Shown piece after piece: positions 7,614 through 15,550 of a stretch of 43,157 nt of DNA (position 1 is its first letter; each line of letters starts with the position of its first letter). The stretch comes from Streptomyces turgidiscabies Car8 (GTDB lineage Bacteria; Actinomycetota; Actinomycetes; Streptomycetales; Streptomycetaceae). A program made the position numbers and the translations under genes. The stretch is taken from the NCBI RefSeq assembly GCF_000331005.1, contig NZ_AEJB01000212.1, positions 1 through 43,157 on the forward strand. Reading direction: 5' to 3'. Under the pieces are notes generated by a model. That model saw nothing but the letters and a program-made list of their open reading frames with translations. It was not told the origin of the DNA and made no database searches.

Positions 7614-8171
7614 GTGCACGAGCCGAACGTGGTCGGGGACTGGCACGAGTACGACGAGCATGCCGGCCTGCGTGTCCGCGTCCACCGTCTGGTGGCGGCC
7701 GAACCGCCGCGCGGGCGGGACGACGCAGCCGAGGGACTGACCTATTTCAGCCTCCGGGTGACCGTCGAGAACCGCGGCGACCGGCATTTCGGCGTCCATC
7801 TGGAAGACGGCCAGATCGACATCCGGCTGGGTCCCGACGGCGAGGGCGCCTTCATCGACTGGCGGAACTCACAGTTCATCGAGGGCTTCGACGTCCATCC
7901 GCTGCGCCGCGCCACGGCCGTTCTCTACGCGGCCGGTCCGGAAGCCTCGCTGGCGCAGGTGGACGTACAGATCCAGCTGCGGGTCGAGGAGGAGTGGACC
8001 CCCAGGCACCTCTGGGCGGGCGGGATCGGCCTGCCCGAGGACTTCACCGGGACCGGCGCGCACCACGGCCCGGCCCGTGACGGGGTCGCCCACCAGGCGA
8101 GCGACTTCCTCAAGGAGCAGCGGGAGCTGAGGGAGCAGCGGGACCAGAAGGGCCAGACGGAACCCACCTGA
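7614..8171 (+). CDS. Conserved hypothetical protein
   Basis: A 185-residue soluble protein starting at GTG with the ribosome site GAGAGG. The central part (about residues 40-130) is predicted beta-rich, with TYFSLRVTVENRGDRHFGVHLEDGQIDIRLG arranged like an immunoglobulin-type or DUF4352-like sandwich; I give this only as a shape resemblance. The C-terminus (about 155-185) is a charged helix rich in Glu, Gln and Arg. No signal peptide or membrane segment is seen. It is alone between the truncated permease and the convergent hemC. Function is unknown. Confidence 0.7.
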   Translation: MHEPNVVGDWHEYDEHAGLRVRVHRLVAAEPPRGRDDAAEGLTYFSLRVTVENRGDRHFGVHLEDGQIDIRLGPDGEGAFIDWRNSQFIEGFDVHPLRRATAVLYAAGPEASLAQVDVQIQLRVEEEWTPRHLWAGGIGLPEDFTGTGAHHGPARDGVAHQASDFLKEQRELREQRDQKGQTEPT

Positions 8172-8289
8172 GCCCGGGCCACGGGCCCAACCGGCGTGCC
8201 GCCTTTCGCTGCCGCCGGACGGCCCGTGCTCCCGTGCCTCGTTCCCCCGTCGTCGTGCACTGTGCCCTGCGCCTTGGGCTCCCTGGGCC

Positions 8290-9225
8290 TCAGTGCGCGA
8301 TGTCGTCGATCAGTTCGCGCGCGCCCTGCCGCAGCAGCGCCACCGCGACGGATGTGCCGAGCGTGGCCGGGTCGAGGCGGCCCGCCCATTCGTGGGCGTT
8401 GAGCTGGACCTTGCCGTCCGGAGTGAACACACAGGCGCGCAGCGAGAGTTCACCGTTGCGGGCCACCTTCGCGTACCCGGCGATCGGGCTGTTGCAGTGC
8501 CCCTGGAGTACGTGCAGGAACATGCGCTCGGCCGTCGCTTCCCGATGCGTGTCCGGGTCGCCGAGGTCGCTGACGGTGTCGATCAGCTCGGTGTCGCCCT
8601 CGCGGCACTGGAGGGCGAGGATGCCCGCGCCGATCGGCGGCATCATCGTCTCCGGGGAGAGAACCTCGCTGACCACGTCCATCCGGCCGATGCGCTCCAG
8701 CCCGGAGACGGCGAGGAGCAGCGCGTCCGCCTCCCCGGCCGCGAGCTTCTCCAGCCGCCGGTTGGCGTTGCCGCGGAACGGCACGCACTCCAGGTGCGGG
8801 TGGGACGCGGCCAGTTGGGCGATCCGGCGCACCGAGGACGTACCGATCCGGGTGCCGTCCGCCAGCTCGTCCAGGGTGCGGCCGCCCGGGTGGATCAGGG
8901 CGTCACGGATGTCGTCCCGCCTGAGGAAAGCGGCGAACGTCGTGCCGGCCGGGAGCGGCCGGTCGGCGGGCACGTCCTTCACACAGTGCACCGCGAGATC
9001 GGCCTCACCGGCCAGCAGCGCGGCGTCGACCTCCTTGGTGAACGCCCCCTTGCCCTCGACCAGGGACAGATCGCCCATCCACTTGTCGCCGGTCGTCTTC
9101 ACGGGGACGACCTCGGTGCGGATCTGCGGGTGTACGACGGCGAGTTCGGCACGCACCCGCTCCACCTGGGCCAGTGCCATGGGCGAGTCGCGGGAGACGA
9201 TACGAATCAGTTCAGGGACGGACAT
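8290..9225 (-). CDS. Porphobilinogen deaminase (hydroxymethylbilane synthase) paralogue
   Basis: A 311-residue enzyme of the HemC family, which joins four porphobilinogens into hydroxymethylbilane in haem and corrin synthesis. Family motifs are clear: [10 protein letters not shown] near the N-terminus, [21 protein letters not shown] with the catalytic Asp, [18 protein letters not shown], and the cofactor-holding Cys244 in [13 protein letters not shown]. Several usually rigid motifs differ from typical HemC, notably [11 protein letters not shown] instead of PAPGQGALAVE and QGHC instead of EGGC. The start at 9225 is chosen because HemC homology begins there; the frame stays open to 9423 without support. 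No other haem gene is nearby, so it is probably a second copy rather than the housekeeping one. Confidence 0.88.
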   Translation of the reverse strand: MSVPELIRIVSRDSPMALAQVERVRAELAVVHPQIRTEVVPVKTTGDKWMGDLSLVEGKGAFTKEVDAALLAGEADLAVHCVKDVPADRPLPAGTTFAAFLRRDDIRDALIHPGGRTLDELADGTRIGTSSVRRIAQLAASHPHLECVPFRGNANRRLEKLAAGEADALLLAVSGLERIGRMDVVSEVLSPETMMPPIGAGILALQCREGDTELIDTVSDLGDPDTHREATAERMFLHVLQGHCNSPIAGYAKVARNGELSLRACVFTPDGKVQLNAHEWAGRLDPATLGTSVAVALLRQGARELIDDIAH

Positions 9226-9490
9226 GCCGACACGATAGACCCTCCCGACCCCCCTCCTTCTCCGAACCCGTCGCTTCGCCCGGGCGGTCAACACCCCGCG
9301 CCAAGGCCTCAAGGAGCCCGCCACCGACCTCACCGCAGGTGGGGACGCCTGCCCACGGGACGGGAGGCAGCACAAACCGAAGGCCGACGGCGCATGCGAC
9401 CGCGAGGCCTCGGGTGGGGCCACGGGCGGAGTCCGGGAAGGCCCGACTCCCCGGTCTCCGCCCGCCGCCGGACCGACCGGCCTGATCGCC

Positions 9491-10537
9491 CTACTCGGTG
9501 TCCCCCTCGTCGAAGGTGATGACGATCTTCTCGGCGGCTCCGGGGGTGAGAGCGAGGTCGAAGGCGGTGTCGATGTCGGTGAAGGGGATGCGGTGGCTGA
9601 TGAGCTTGGCGAAGGTCTCGTGGTGCTCGACGAGTTCCGGGGTGACCTCGAAGATCTCGGTCGGATAGCCCTGGGAGGCGATGAGGGTGAGCTCGCTGCG
9701 GAGCATGCCGCCGAGGTCGATCTGGTCGGACTTCTTCTGGACGGCGACCATGACGAGCTTGGCGCCCCATTTGGCGGAGTCGACGGTGGTGTTGAAGACG
9801 GCGGGGGCGCCGGCGGCGTCGATGTAGATGTCGGTGGCGGGGCGGGGCTGCCCGAGGGCGTTGGCGGCCTGGCCGTGGAGTTCTGTGAGCCGCTCGGTGA
9901 CGTTCTCGGTGCGGGAGTTGATGACGGCGTCGGCGCCGACGGCGAGCGCGGTTTCGAGGCGTTCGGGGATGACGTCGGCGACGACGACGTGCTTGACGCC
10001 GCGGAGTTTCAGCCAGATGGTGGCGCCCAGGCCGATGGGACCGGCGCCGAAGACGACGACGGTGTCGTCGGAGGTGGCCTCGGAGCGGTTGACGCAGTGC
10101 CGGGCGACGGCCATCGGTTCGTTGAGGGAGGCCACGTCGAAGGGGACGGTGTCGGGGAAGACGGCGACCGTTCTGCCGACCTCGCAGTCGTCGAGAAGCA
10201 GGTACTCGCTCATGGCGCCGTGCGCGCCGCCGCAGCCGATGATGCCCGAGGACACACCCTGGGGATTGACGACGACGCGGTCGCCCACCTTCAGCCCCGT
10301 CACCTCGGCGCCGAGTTCGACGATCTCGCCGGCGGGCTCGTGACCCAGGGGGATGGACCGGATGGTGCCGTCGGCGCCGGGCATGCCGCCGAGGTGGAGG
10401 AAGAAGGTGTCGGTGCCGCAGATGCCGCAGGCGCGGACGCGCATGAGGGCGTCCTTGGGGCCGGGCACGGGGCGTTCGACGTCGACGACCTCGACCTTGT
10501 CCTTCGCGGTGTGTGTGGACCTCATCGTGGTGGACAT
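9491..10537 (-). CDS. Zinc-dependent alcohol/polyol dehydrogenase (MDR family)
   Basis: A 348-residue medium-chain dehydrogenase. Catalytic zinc ligands are visible in ACGICGTD and LGHEPAGE, and the Rossmann motif is in [16 protein letters not shown] (about residues 172-187). The four-cysteine structural zinc lobe normally found near residue 95 is absent; this stretch instead reads [14 protein letters not shown]. It resembles sorbitol or threonine dehydrogenase-type enzymes that oxidise secondary alcohols with NAD(P). The substrate is unknown. It lies upstream of hemC on the same strand with a 265-bp gap, so co-transcription is uncertain. Confidence 0.85.
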   Translation of the reverse strand: MSTTMRSTHTAKDKVEVVDVERPVPGPKDALMRVRACGICGTDTFFLHLGGMPGADGTIRSIPLGHEPAGEIVELGAEVTGLKVGDRVVVNPQGVSSGIIGCGGAHGAMSEYLLLDDCEVGRTVAVFPDTVPFDVASLNEPMAVARHCVNRSEATSDDTVVVFGAGPIGLGATIWLKLRGVKHVVVADVIPERLETALAVGADAVINSRTENVTERLTELHGQAANALGQPRPATDIYIDAAGAPAVFNTTVDSAKWGAKLVMVAVQKKSDQIDLGGMLRSELTLIASQGYPTEIFEVTPELVEHHETFAKLISHRIPFTDIDTAFDLALTPGAAEKIVITFDEGDTE

Positions 10538-10641
10538 GGGTAACTCGCCTTCTGTGTAGGGGTGTTGCTGGCAGGACGGGTGGGTTCTGGGGGTGTCGGC
10601 CGGGCTGCGCGGGGTTTGTCCGCCTCATGAGACTTGAGCGC

Positions 10642-11571
10642 TCATCCCGTGGCCTTCAGGGCGCGCAGCACGGCGTCGGCCATCCCGCGCTCACCTCGCT
10701 CGTTGGGGTGAAGAGGGGCCGCGTCCGCCACCGGCATCAGGGGCTCGATCCAGCGGGTGCCCCCGGCCGCGCAGGCGTCACGGCCGACCGACGGCCCGTA
10801 GGTGTCGACGTACACCGCGCCGGCGGTCGTGGCCCGCTTGCGCAGGGCGGCGTTGAGCTGCTGCTCCTTGGCGTCGAGGAACCGCACGTCGCCGGGGGCG
10901 AGTGTCATGTCGTCGTCGCAGCGGTTCCCCTCGGACGGCAGGATCGCCGGGTAGCCGACGACGTACACCTCGGCCCGCGGTGCCCGGCGCTTCACCTCGG
11001 CGAGTGCGCCGCTCAGCCGTGCCCCCGCCGCGTCGATCCGCCGCGCTACCTCGTCGGCGCCGTCGGAGGCGTACTCCCCGTGACAGGGTGCGTCGTTCCC
11101 GGTGAACCTGCCGCTGCCGGTCAGCCGGTGGACGACGCCCTTCTTGACGCACTCCTGGACCGTGGCGGCGAAACCGATGTCGTTGCCGCCCACGCCGATC
11201 GTGACCAGCGCGGTCCTCGCGGTGAGCGCGGAAAGCTGGGCCGGGTTGACGCCGTCCTGGGTGGACTGGGGCGAGGAGAGATCGGCGATCTTCGCTCCGC
11301 TGCAGCTCATGTCCCGGAAGTCGGCCGTGTCCAGGGCCAGTTGACGCGCGACGAGGGAGGCATAGTTCCGGTCGGAACGGGCACAGCCCGCAGGCGTGGT
11401 GGCCTGGGAGGGAATCCCCGGGCCCGAGGTGTAGGAGTCGCCCAGCGCCACGTACGGGCCCTGCGGCGGGGCCTGATCGTCGTCGCCGCCGCGTCCGACG
11501 GTGATCGCGGTGACCAGCGCGCCGCACGCGACCGCTCCGGCCAATACGGCTCGTACGGAGTTCCTCATCAC
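10642..11571 (-). CDS. Secreted SGNH/GDSL-type hydrolase
   Basis: A 309-residue esterase/lipase-like enzyme. It begins with a signal peptide or membrane anchor (about residues 8-27). SGNH blocks are present: block I ALGDSYTSG with the catalytic Ser, block III VGGNDIGF, and block V PLHPNERG with the catalytic His. Cysteine pairs typical of secreted streptomycete SGNH enzymes are present (CARS, MSCSG, QECV, APCHG, NRCDD, DACAA). Likely substrates are lipid or acyl esters, but specificity cannot be seen. Two adjacent ATGs (11571, 11568) are possible starts. A strong dyad lies 23 bp upstream. Confidence 0.9.
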   Translation of the reverse strand: MMRNSVRAVLAGAVACGALVTAITVGRGGDDDQAPPQGPYVALGDSYTSGPGIPSQATTPAGCARSDRNYASLVARQLALDTADFRDMSCSGAKIADLSSPQSTQDGVNPAQLSALTARTALVTIGVGGNDIGFAATVQECVKKGVVHRLTGSGRFTGNDAPCHGEYASDGADEVARRIDAAGARLSGALAEVKRRAPRAEVYVVGYPAILPSEGNRCDDDMTLAPGDVRFLDAKEQQLNAALRKRATTAGAVYVDTYGPSVGRDACAAGGTRWIEPLMPVADAAPLHPNERGERGMADAVLRALKATG

Positions 11572-11593
11572 GGTGTCCTGCCTTCCGTCTCCT

Positions 11594-11614
11594 GATACCG
11601 GTCGGGCCGGTATC
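11594..11614. promoter_or_regulatory. 21-bp dyad upstream of the SGNH hydrolase gene
   Basis: Perfect 8-bp inverted arms GATACCGG and CCGGTATC flank a 5-base centre, ending 23 bp before the hydrolase start. Size and symmetry suit a TetR-type operator overlapping the 5' leader, although a leader hairpin is also possible. Confidence 0.4.
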
Positions 11615-12064
11615 GCTCGTTTCGGGGTGCACAGCCCGGGGGACGAAGGTGGGCGGGTGATCGGGACGGTGCCGACGGCGCTGTCGGCCTTGTGCGCCGG
11701 GGGAGTGGGCCGGGGGCTGCCGAGCGGTCACGAGGGTCGCCGTCGAACCGGGGTGGATGTGCCCCGGACCCGGCGCCGGACGGGGGGAGTTGTCCGGCGC
11801 CGGGCCCGGGGAGCGCGCCGGTCCCCGTCCCCACGGGTTCGGCGCGGCGGGGCCTCCTCCGCTCAAAGGCGGCCCCGGTCCGGGTGCCCGCGGCTCTTCG
11901 CGGCGCGGGCTTCGGTGACCTGGGCGGTCACCGGGGAGGGTGGTCAGATGTGGTGCGGACGGTCAGGTGGTGCGGGTCATGAGAGCTCCTGCGTTCGTCG
12001 AGCGATCGAGCGGGGGTCCGCCGTGAGCCGCCGGGGTGTTGCCGACGGCGACGAACTCCGTTTT

Positions 12065-12168
12065 GCTTGAGTCAGGCAAGCACATTGAATTACTTGAGTC
12101 AAGCAAGCTAATGTGGATCGAGGTCGAGCCCGGAAGGGGAGTGGGTGCTGTGCTTGAGTCGCGCGAGC
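12065..12168 (+). promoter_or_regulatory. MarR promoter with three copies of a 17-bp operator
   Basis: Three related elements of the form (G/A)CTTG-AGT-N4-C(A/G)AGC occur at 12065-12081, 12092-12108 and 12152-12168. A promoter fits well: -35 TTGAAT at 12085-12090, an 18-bp spacer, and -10 TAATGT at 12109-12114. The second element fills the spacer, so a bound protein would block RNA polymerase. The third lies in the untranslated leader. A fourth copy precedes the second MarR gene, which suggests shared or cross-regulation. Confidence 0.65.
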
Positions 12169-12196
12169 GGGACGCGGACACGGTGACAAGCGGGAT

Positions 12197-12745
12197 GTGG
12201 ACATGGTGAGCGGGCCCGTGTCGCCGTCGTCGGAAACCCTCACTCCGGCGGAGAGCGATGTGGCCGAGATCGACCGGAACCTCAACCGGATCGCTCACCT
12301 GGCCTACCACGCCAGGCAGCACGGGCGGCTGAGAGAGCTGGCCGGAGTCCCCCTGGACCGGGCCGCCGTGGTGCTCCTGCGGCAGATCGCCGACTCCGAA
12401 CCCCTGCGCCCCGGGGAGCTGGCGAACCTGCTGGCCGTGGAGGCCTCGCACATCACCCGGCAGGTGCAGCACCTTCAGAGGGCCGGTTACGTCACCCGGG
12501 TCCCCGACCCCGACGACCGGCGCGCGCAGCTCGTCCGGCTCACCGTGGCGGGCGCGGAGGCGGTGGCCCGCATCCGAGAGGTCAAGTGCCGCACCATGCG
12601 CATGTCGCTGATGGGGTGGTCGTCCCAGGACCTCCGGCGCCTGACCGGCTTCGTGGACCGGATGGTCGACGACCTGCTCTCCGTCATCGAGGCGGACGAC
12701 GGCCCTGAAGTCGCTGCGGCCCACCTCACCCTGGATCCCGTATGA
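12197..12745 (+). CDS. MarR-family transcriptional regulator (first of two paralogues)
   Basis: A 182-residue protein from GTG; ATG 12203 and GTG 12206 are also possible. The MarR winged helix lies at about residues 58-125, with RPGELANLLAVEASHITRQVQHL as the recognition region and DPDDRRAQLVRLT as the wing. Such dimers usually repress their own operon until a ligand binds. It overlaps the next response-regulator gene by 4 bases, so the pair is one operon. It is highly similar to the product of 13721-14242, including identical runs such as YVTRVPDPDDRRAQ, which points to recent duplication. Its promoter carries three copies of the shared operator, consistent with autoregulation. The inducer is unknown. 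Confidence 0.88.
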   Translation: MDMVSGPVSPSSETLTPAESDVAEIDRNLNRIAHLAYHARQHGRLRELAGVPLDRAAVVLLRQIADSEPLRPGELANLLAVEASHITRQVQHLQRAGYVTRVPDPDDRRAQLVRLTVAGAEAVARIREVKCRTMRMSLMGWSSQDLRRLTGFVDRMVDDLLSVIEADDGPEVAAAHLTLDPV

Positions 12746-13473
12746 ACGTTCTTTCCCAGGCCGGCGGTTGCGAGCAGCCGGCGCAGGCACCGGCCGACGG
12801 TCGCGGCCGGCACATCCTGGTCATCGCCGGTGATCCTCTGATCGCCGAACTGCTCTCGACGACACTGGAGTTGGCGGGCTACCCGGTCGTCATGGCGTGC
12901 TCCGGGGCCGAGGCGCTGACCCGGCTCGGGGGCTTCCGGTTCGACCTGGTGGTGCTCGACCTGGCCCTGTCGGACCTGGACGTGCTGGCGCGACGGCATC
13001 GCGTCACCGGTGAACGTCCGGCGGTTCTCTTCATGGTCGCCCCCGACTCCCTGGGCGCGTTGCTGTCGGCGCTGGGTCCGGTCGGGCGGGACTACGTGAC
13101 CACGCCGTTCCGGATCGCCGAAGTCCTGGTCCGCGTCCAGGTGTTGCTGCGCGGCCGGTGCCCCGAACGGTGGATGACAGCACTGTCGTACGGCGATCTG
13201 GCCCTGGACGACGCCCTGTGTGAGGCGCGCCGGGGGCAGCGTCCGCTCGATCTGACGCCGGCGGAGTACCGGTTGCTGCGGCACCTGCTGGTCAACTCCG
13301 GGAAGGTGCTGTCGAAGGAGCAGATCGCCGGGCACGTCTGGGGCGAGTACCGGGGCGGCAACGCCATCGAGCAGCTCGTCTCCCGACTGCGCCGCAAGGT
13401 GAACCAGGAGCAACCCGCGCTGATTCATACGCGCCGGGGGTTCGGCTACTGGCTCGGCGGTGCCACTCCGTGA
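12742..13473 (+). CDS. Atypical OmpR-type response regulator
   Basis: A 243-residue protein with a receiver-like domain (about 24-135) and a C-terminal OmpR winged helix (about 148-240; LTPAEYRLLRHLL, NAIEQLVSRLRRKV, HTRRGFGYWL). The phospho-acceptor position is kept (Asp73 in VVLDL), but other hallmark residues are not. The acidic pair is Ala29-Gly30 with only Asp31 left, the Thr/Ser switch is Val99, and the conserved Lys before Pro is Thr121. Phosphorylation by a kinase is therefore doubtful, and no histidine kinase gene is adjacent. It is translationally coupled to the MarR gene. It may act without phosphorylation or sense a ligand; this is inference. Confidence 0.85.
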   Translation: MNVLSQAGGCEQPAQAPADGRGRHILVIAGDPLIAELLSTTLELAGYPVVMACSGAEALTRLGGFRFDLVVLDLALSDLDVLARRHRVTGERPAVLFMVAPDSLGALLSALGPVGRDYVTTPFRIAEVLVRVQVLLRGRCPERWMTALSYGDLALDDALCEARRGQRPLDLTPAEYRLLRHLLVNSGKVLSKEQIAGHVWGEYRGGNAIEQLVSRLRRKVNQEQPALIHTRRGFGYWLGGATP

Positions 13474-13684
13474 GCGGGGCCGGTTCCGGCCGGCATGCTC
13501 CGTGTTCCGGGTGAGCGACGGTCCGGAGAACTCCGCCAGTGGGGCTACGGCGGCACGCTGACTCACGGAGCAACTCTTCGCGGGGAATGGCATCCGGTCG
13601 GTCTCGGGGGTTCGCCCTGAGCCGCTGCCGCGACCGCCTCGGAACGGCAGGCCGCTCGCGGGCGCCGCATCGGGGGCGGAATTT

Positions 13685-13701
13685 ACTTGAGTTACGCAAC
13701 G
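13685..13701 (+). promoter_or_regulatory. Fourth copy of the MarR operator
   Basis: ACTTGAGTTACGCAACG matches the three elements at 12065-12168 and ends 19 bp before the ATG of the second MarR gene. TAAACT at 13708-13713 could be a -10 element, which would put the transcript start close to the ATG. No clear ribosome site is present, so a leaderless message is possible. Confidence 0.55.
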
Positions 13702-13720
13702 AGATGGTAAACTGGCGGGT

Positions 13721-14242
13721 ATGTCCACACCGCCACCCAAGACCGCTCCCGCCCCGCAGGACGTGGCTGAGATCGAGCGCGCTCTCACCCGCATCTCCTA
13801 TCTACTCAGCCGTGCCCGCCAGCACGAACGCCTGATGGCGATCGCCGGCGTCCCGCTGGACCGGGCCGCCACCGCGCTTCTTCGGCAGATCGCCGACTCC
13901 GAGCCGATGCGCCCCGGTGAACTCGCCAACCGGCTCGCGGTCGAGGCCTCCCACGTCACCCGCCAGGTGCAGCAGCTCCAGAAGTCCGGCTACGTCACCC
14001 GTGTACCCGACCCTGACGACCGTCGCGCCCAGCGCATCGAATTGACCGCGACGGGCGAGGTGGCCGTCGAGCGTGTCCGGGAGGCGAGCCGCCGCGGTAT
14101 GCAGCTGGCCCTCGGCGACTGGTCCGCCGAGGAACTCCAGCAGCTCGCCGGCCTGTTCCACCGGATGGTCGACGATTTCCTGGCCTACTCCCTCGAGGAC
14201 GACGGCGTGGTGGGCCTCGTCGAGCCGCTCCCCGACGCCTGA
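13721..14242 (+). CDS. MarR-family transcriptional regulator (second paralogue)
   Basis: A 173-residue paralogue of the regulator at 12197. It has the same architecture and near-identical DNA-binding segment (RPGELANRLAVEASHVTRQVQQLQ, then YVTRVPDPDDRRAQ). Because the recognition helices are almost the same and both genes carry the same operator, the two proteins probably bind the same sites and may form mixed dimers. There is no downstream partner in its transcription unit; the next gene is 352 bp away. The ATG lacks an obvious ribosome site but coding begins there, in line with a possible leaderless start. Ligand and further targets are unknown. Confidence 0.88.
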   Translation: MSTPPPKTAPAPQDVAEIERALTRISYLLSRARQHERLMAIAGVPLDRAATALLRQIADSEPMRPGELANRLAVEASHVTRQVQQLQKSGYVTRVPDPDDRRAQRIELTATGEVAVERVREASRRGMQLALGDWSAEELQQLAGLFHRMVDDFLAYSLEDDGVVGLVEPLPDA

Positions 14243-14594
14243 CGCGGCACCTCGTGCCACATCGCACCGCGCCCGCGGTGCGACCTGCCACTCCCCGTCG
14301 AACACCAGGTCGGAGGTCTGTCACCCGCCTCCGGCCGCGCGAGAACCGGGGCGCCCGGCCGCGGCTGTCCACCGTGCCGGAGCGCACCCGGTTCCCAGCG
14401 CCGGACGACGCGATGCCGAGGAAGGCCTCCTCGTGGCCGACCCGGCCCTCATGCGGCAGTGGACGGGAACACGCGCGACTGTGATGGGTCGGTGGTGGGC
14501 CCTGGGCGGATCGTCGGAGGCAGTCGAACACCTGGCTCTCGAACTGGATTTACCGTCCAGTAGGATCGCCCGGCACACCATCCGAGGAGGAAGC
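14243..14594. other. 352-bp intergenic region with a dyad before doxX
   Basis: No gene is visible. Near the right end ACTGGA and TCCAGT form an inverted repeat (14543-14561), directly followed by TAGGAT (14561-14566), a good streptomycete -10 sequence. It probably holds the promoter and an operator for the DoxX/peroxiredoxin operon. No convincing -35 is seen. Confidence 0.45.
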
Positions 14595-14975
14595 GTGCCC
14601 CGGTCCCAACGCTCACCCCTGCTGCTCGCCGGTCTGCTGGCCACCGCCGGCGTCAGTCACTTCGTCGCGCCCCGAACGTTCGACGCGATCGTCCCGCGCG
14701 CGCTGCCGGGTACGCCCAGGACCTGGACGTACGTCAGCGGCGCCGCCGAACTCGCGCTCGCGGCCGGGGTCGCGCTGCCGCGTACCCGGCGGGTCGCCGC
14801 CCTGGCCGCGGCAGGCTTCTTCGTCGGGGTGTTCCCGGCCAACGTGAAGATGGCCGTCGACTGGCGCGGCAAGCCCGCCGCCCAGCGGGCCGGTGCCATC
14901 GGGCGGCTGCCGCTCCAGGTGCCGCTCGTCCTGTGGGCACGCAGTGTCGCGAACAACGGAGAAGGTCGGTCATGA
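14595..14975 (+). CDS. DoxX-family small membrane protein
   Basis: A 126-residue protein from GTG with a strong ribosome site (GAGGAGG) at ideal spacing. Four hydrophobic helices fit the DoxX fold, with family features in LLATAGVSHFVAPRTFDAIVPRALPG and TYVSGAAELALAAGVALP, and the cytosolic link FPANVKMAVDW. Related DoxX proteins work with redox enzymes at the membrane in thiol or oxidative-stress defence. Its stop overlaps the peroxiredoxin start (ATGA), so the two proteins are made together and a joint redox role is likely, although not proven. Confidence 0.85.
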   Translation: MPRSQRSPLLLAGLLATAGVSHFVAPRTFDAIVPRALPGTPRTWTYVSGAAELALAAGVALPRTRRVAALAAAGFFVGVFPANVKMAVDWRGKPAAQRAGAIGRLPLQVPLVLWARSVANNGEGRS

Positions 14976-15436
14976 CAAAGGTGAACGTCGGCGACAAGAT
15001 CGAGGACTTCGAACTGCCGGACGAGAGCGGCGCGCCGCGTCGGCTGTCCGAGCTGCTCGCCGAGGGGCCGATCGTCCTCTTCTTCTATCCCGCCGCCCTG
15101 TCGCCCGGCTGTACGGCCGAGGCCTGTCACTTCCGGGACCTGGCCGCCGAGTTCGCCTCGGTCGGCGCGCGGCCGGTCGGGATCAGCGGGGACTCCGTCG
15201 ACCGTCAGCAGGAGTTCGCGCAGAGCCACACGCTCGGCATGCCGCTGCTGTCGGACGCCGACGGGACGGTCCGTGAGCTGTTCGGGGTGAAGCGCGGGTT
15301 CTCGATGATGCCCACCAAGCGGGCCACCTTCGTGATAGCCGAGGACCGGACGATCCTGGAGGTCGTGACGAGCGAGCTGCGGATGAACACCCACGCCGAC
15401 CGGGCCCTCGCCGCGCTCCGCGCCCACAAGAGCTGA
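14972..15436 (+). CDS. Peroxiredoxin (BCP/AhpC-TSA family)
   Basis: A 154-residue thiol peroxidase with a thioredoxin-like fold. The peroxidatic Cys47 lies in SPGCTAEAC, and Cys52 five residues on is placed like the resolving Cys of BCP-type enzymes. An Arg in the last third supports the active site. The usual Thr three residues before the peroxidatic Cys is Ser44, a conservative change. It would reduce hydrogen or organic peroxides using thioredoxin or a similar thiol. The ATG at 14972 overlaps the doxX stop, and this is preferred over the earlier in-frame codons because homology begins at KVNVGDKIEDFELPD. Confidence 0.92.
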   Translation: MTKVNVGDKIEDFELPDESGAPRRLSELLAEGPIVLFFYPAALSPGCTAEACHFRDLAAEFASVGARPVGISGDSVDRQQEFAQSHTLGMPLLSDADGTVRELFGVKRGFSMMPTKRATFVIAEDRTILEVVTSELRMNTHADRALAALRAHKS

Positions 15437-15550
15437 CATCCGTCTCACCCGTGCCCGACCGCCCCACAGAGGGGTGGCCGGCCGGGTTTGGCGCGCCGAG
15501 GTGGGCCGTCGGGGTTGATGCCCCGGGGCCCAGGGACCATCCTGGGGCGT

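Larger units (their letters stand above)
11572..12196. other. 625-bp intergenic region between divergent genes
   Basis: Apart from the hydrolase dyad at its left end and the MarR promoter/operators at its right end, I see no gene here. The middle (11640-11960) is very GC-rich, and its open frames lack ribosome sites or recognisable products. Confidence 0.55.

Noticed and set aside
9226..9423. N-terminal extension of hemC
   Set aside because: Open frame but Arg-rich and without homology; HemC sequence begins exactly at the ATG at 9225.
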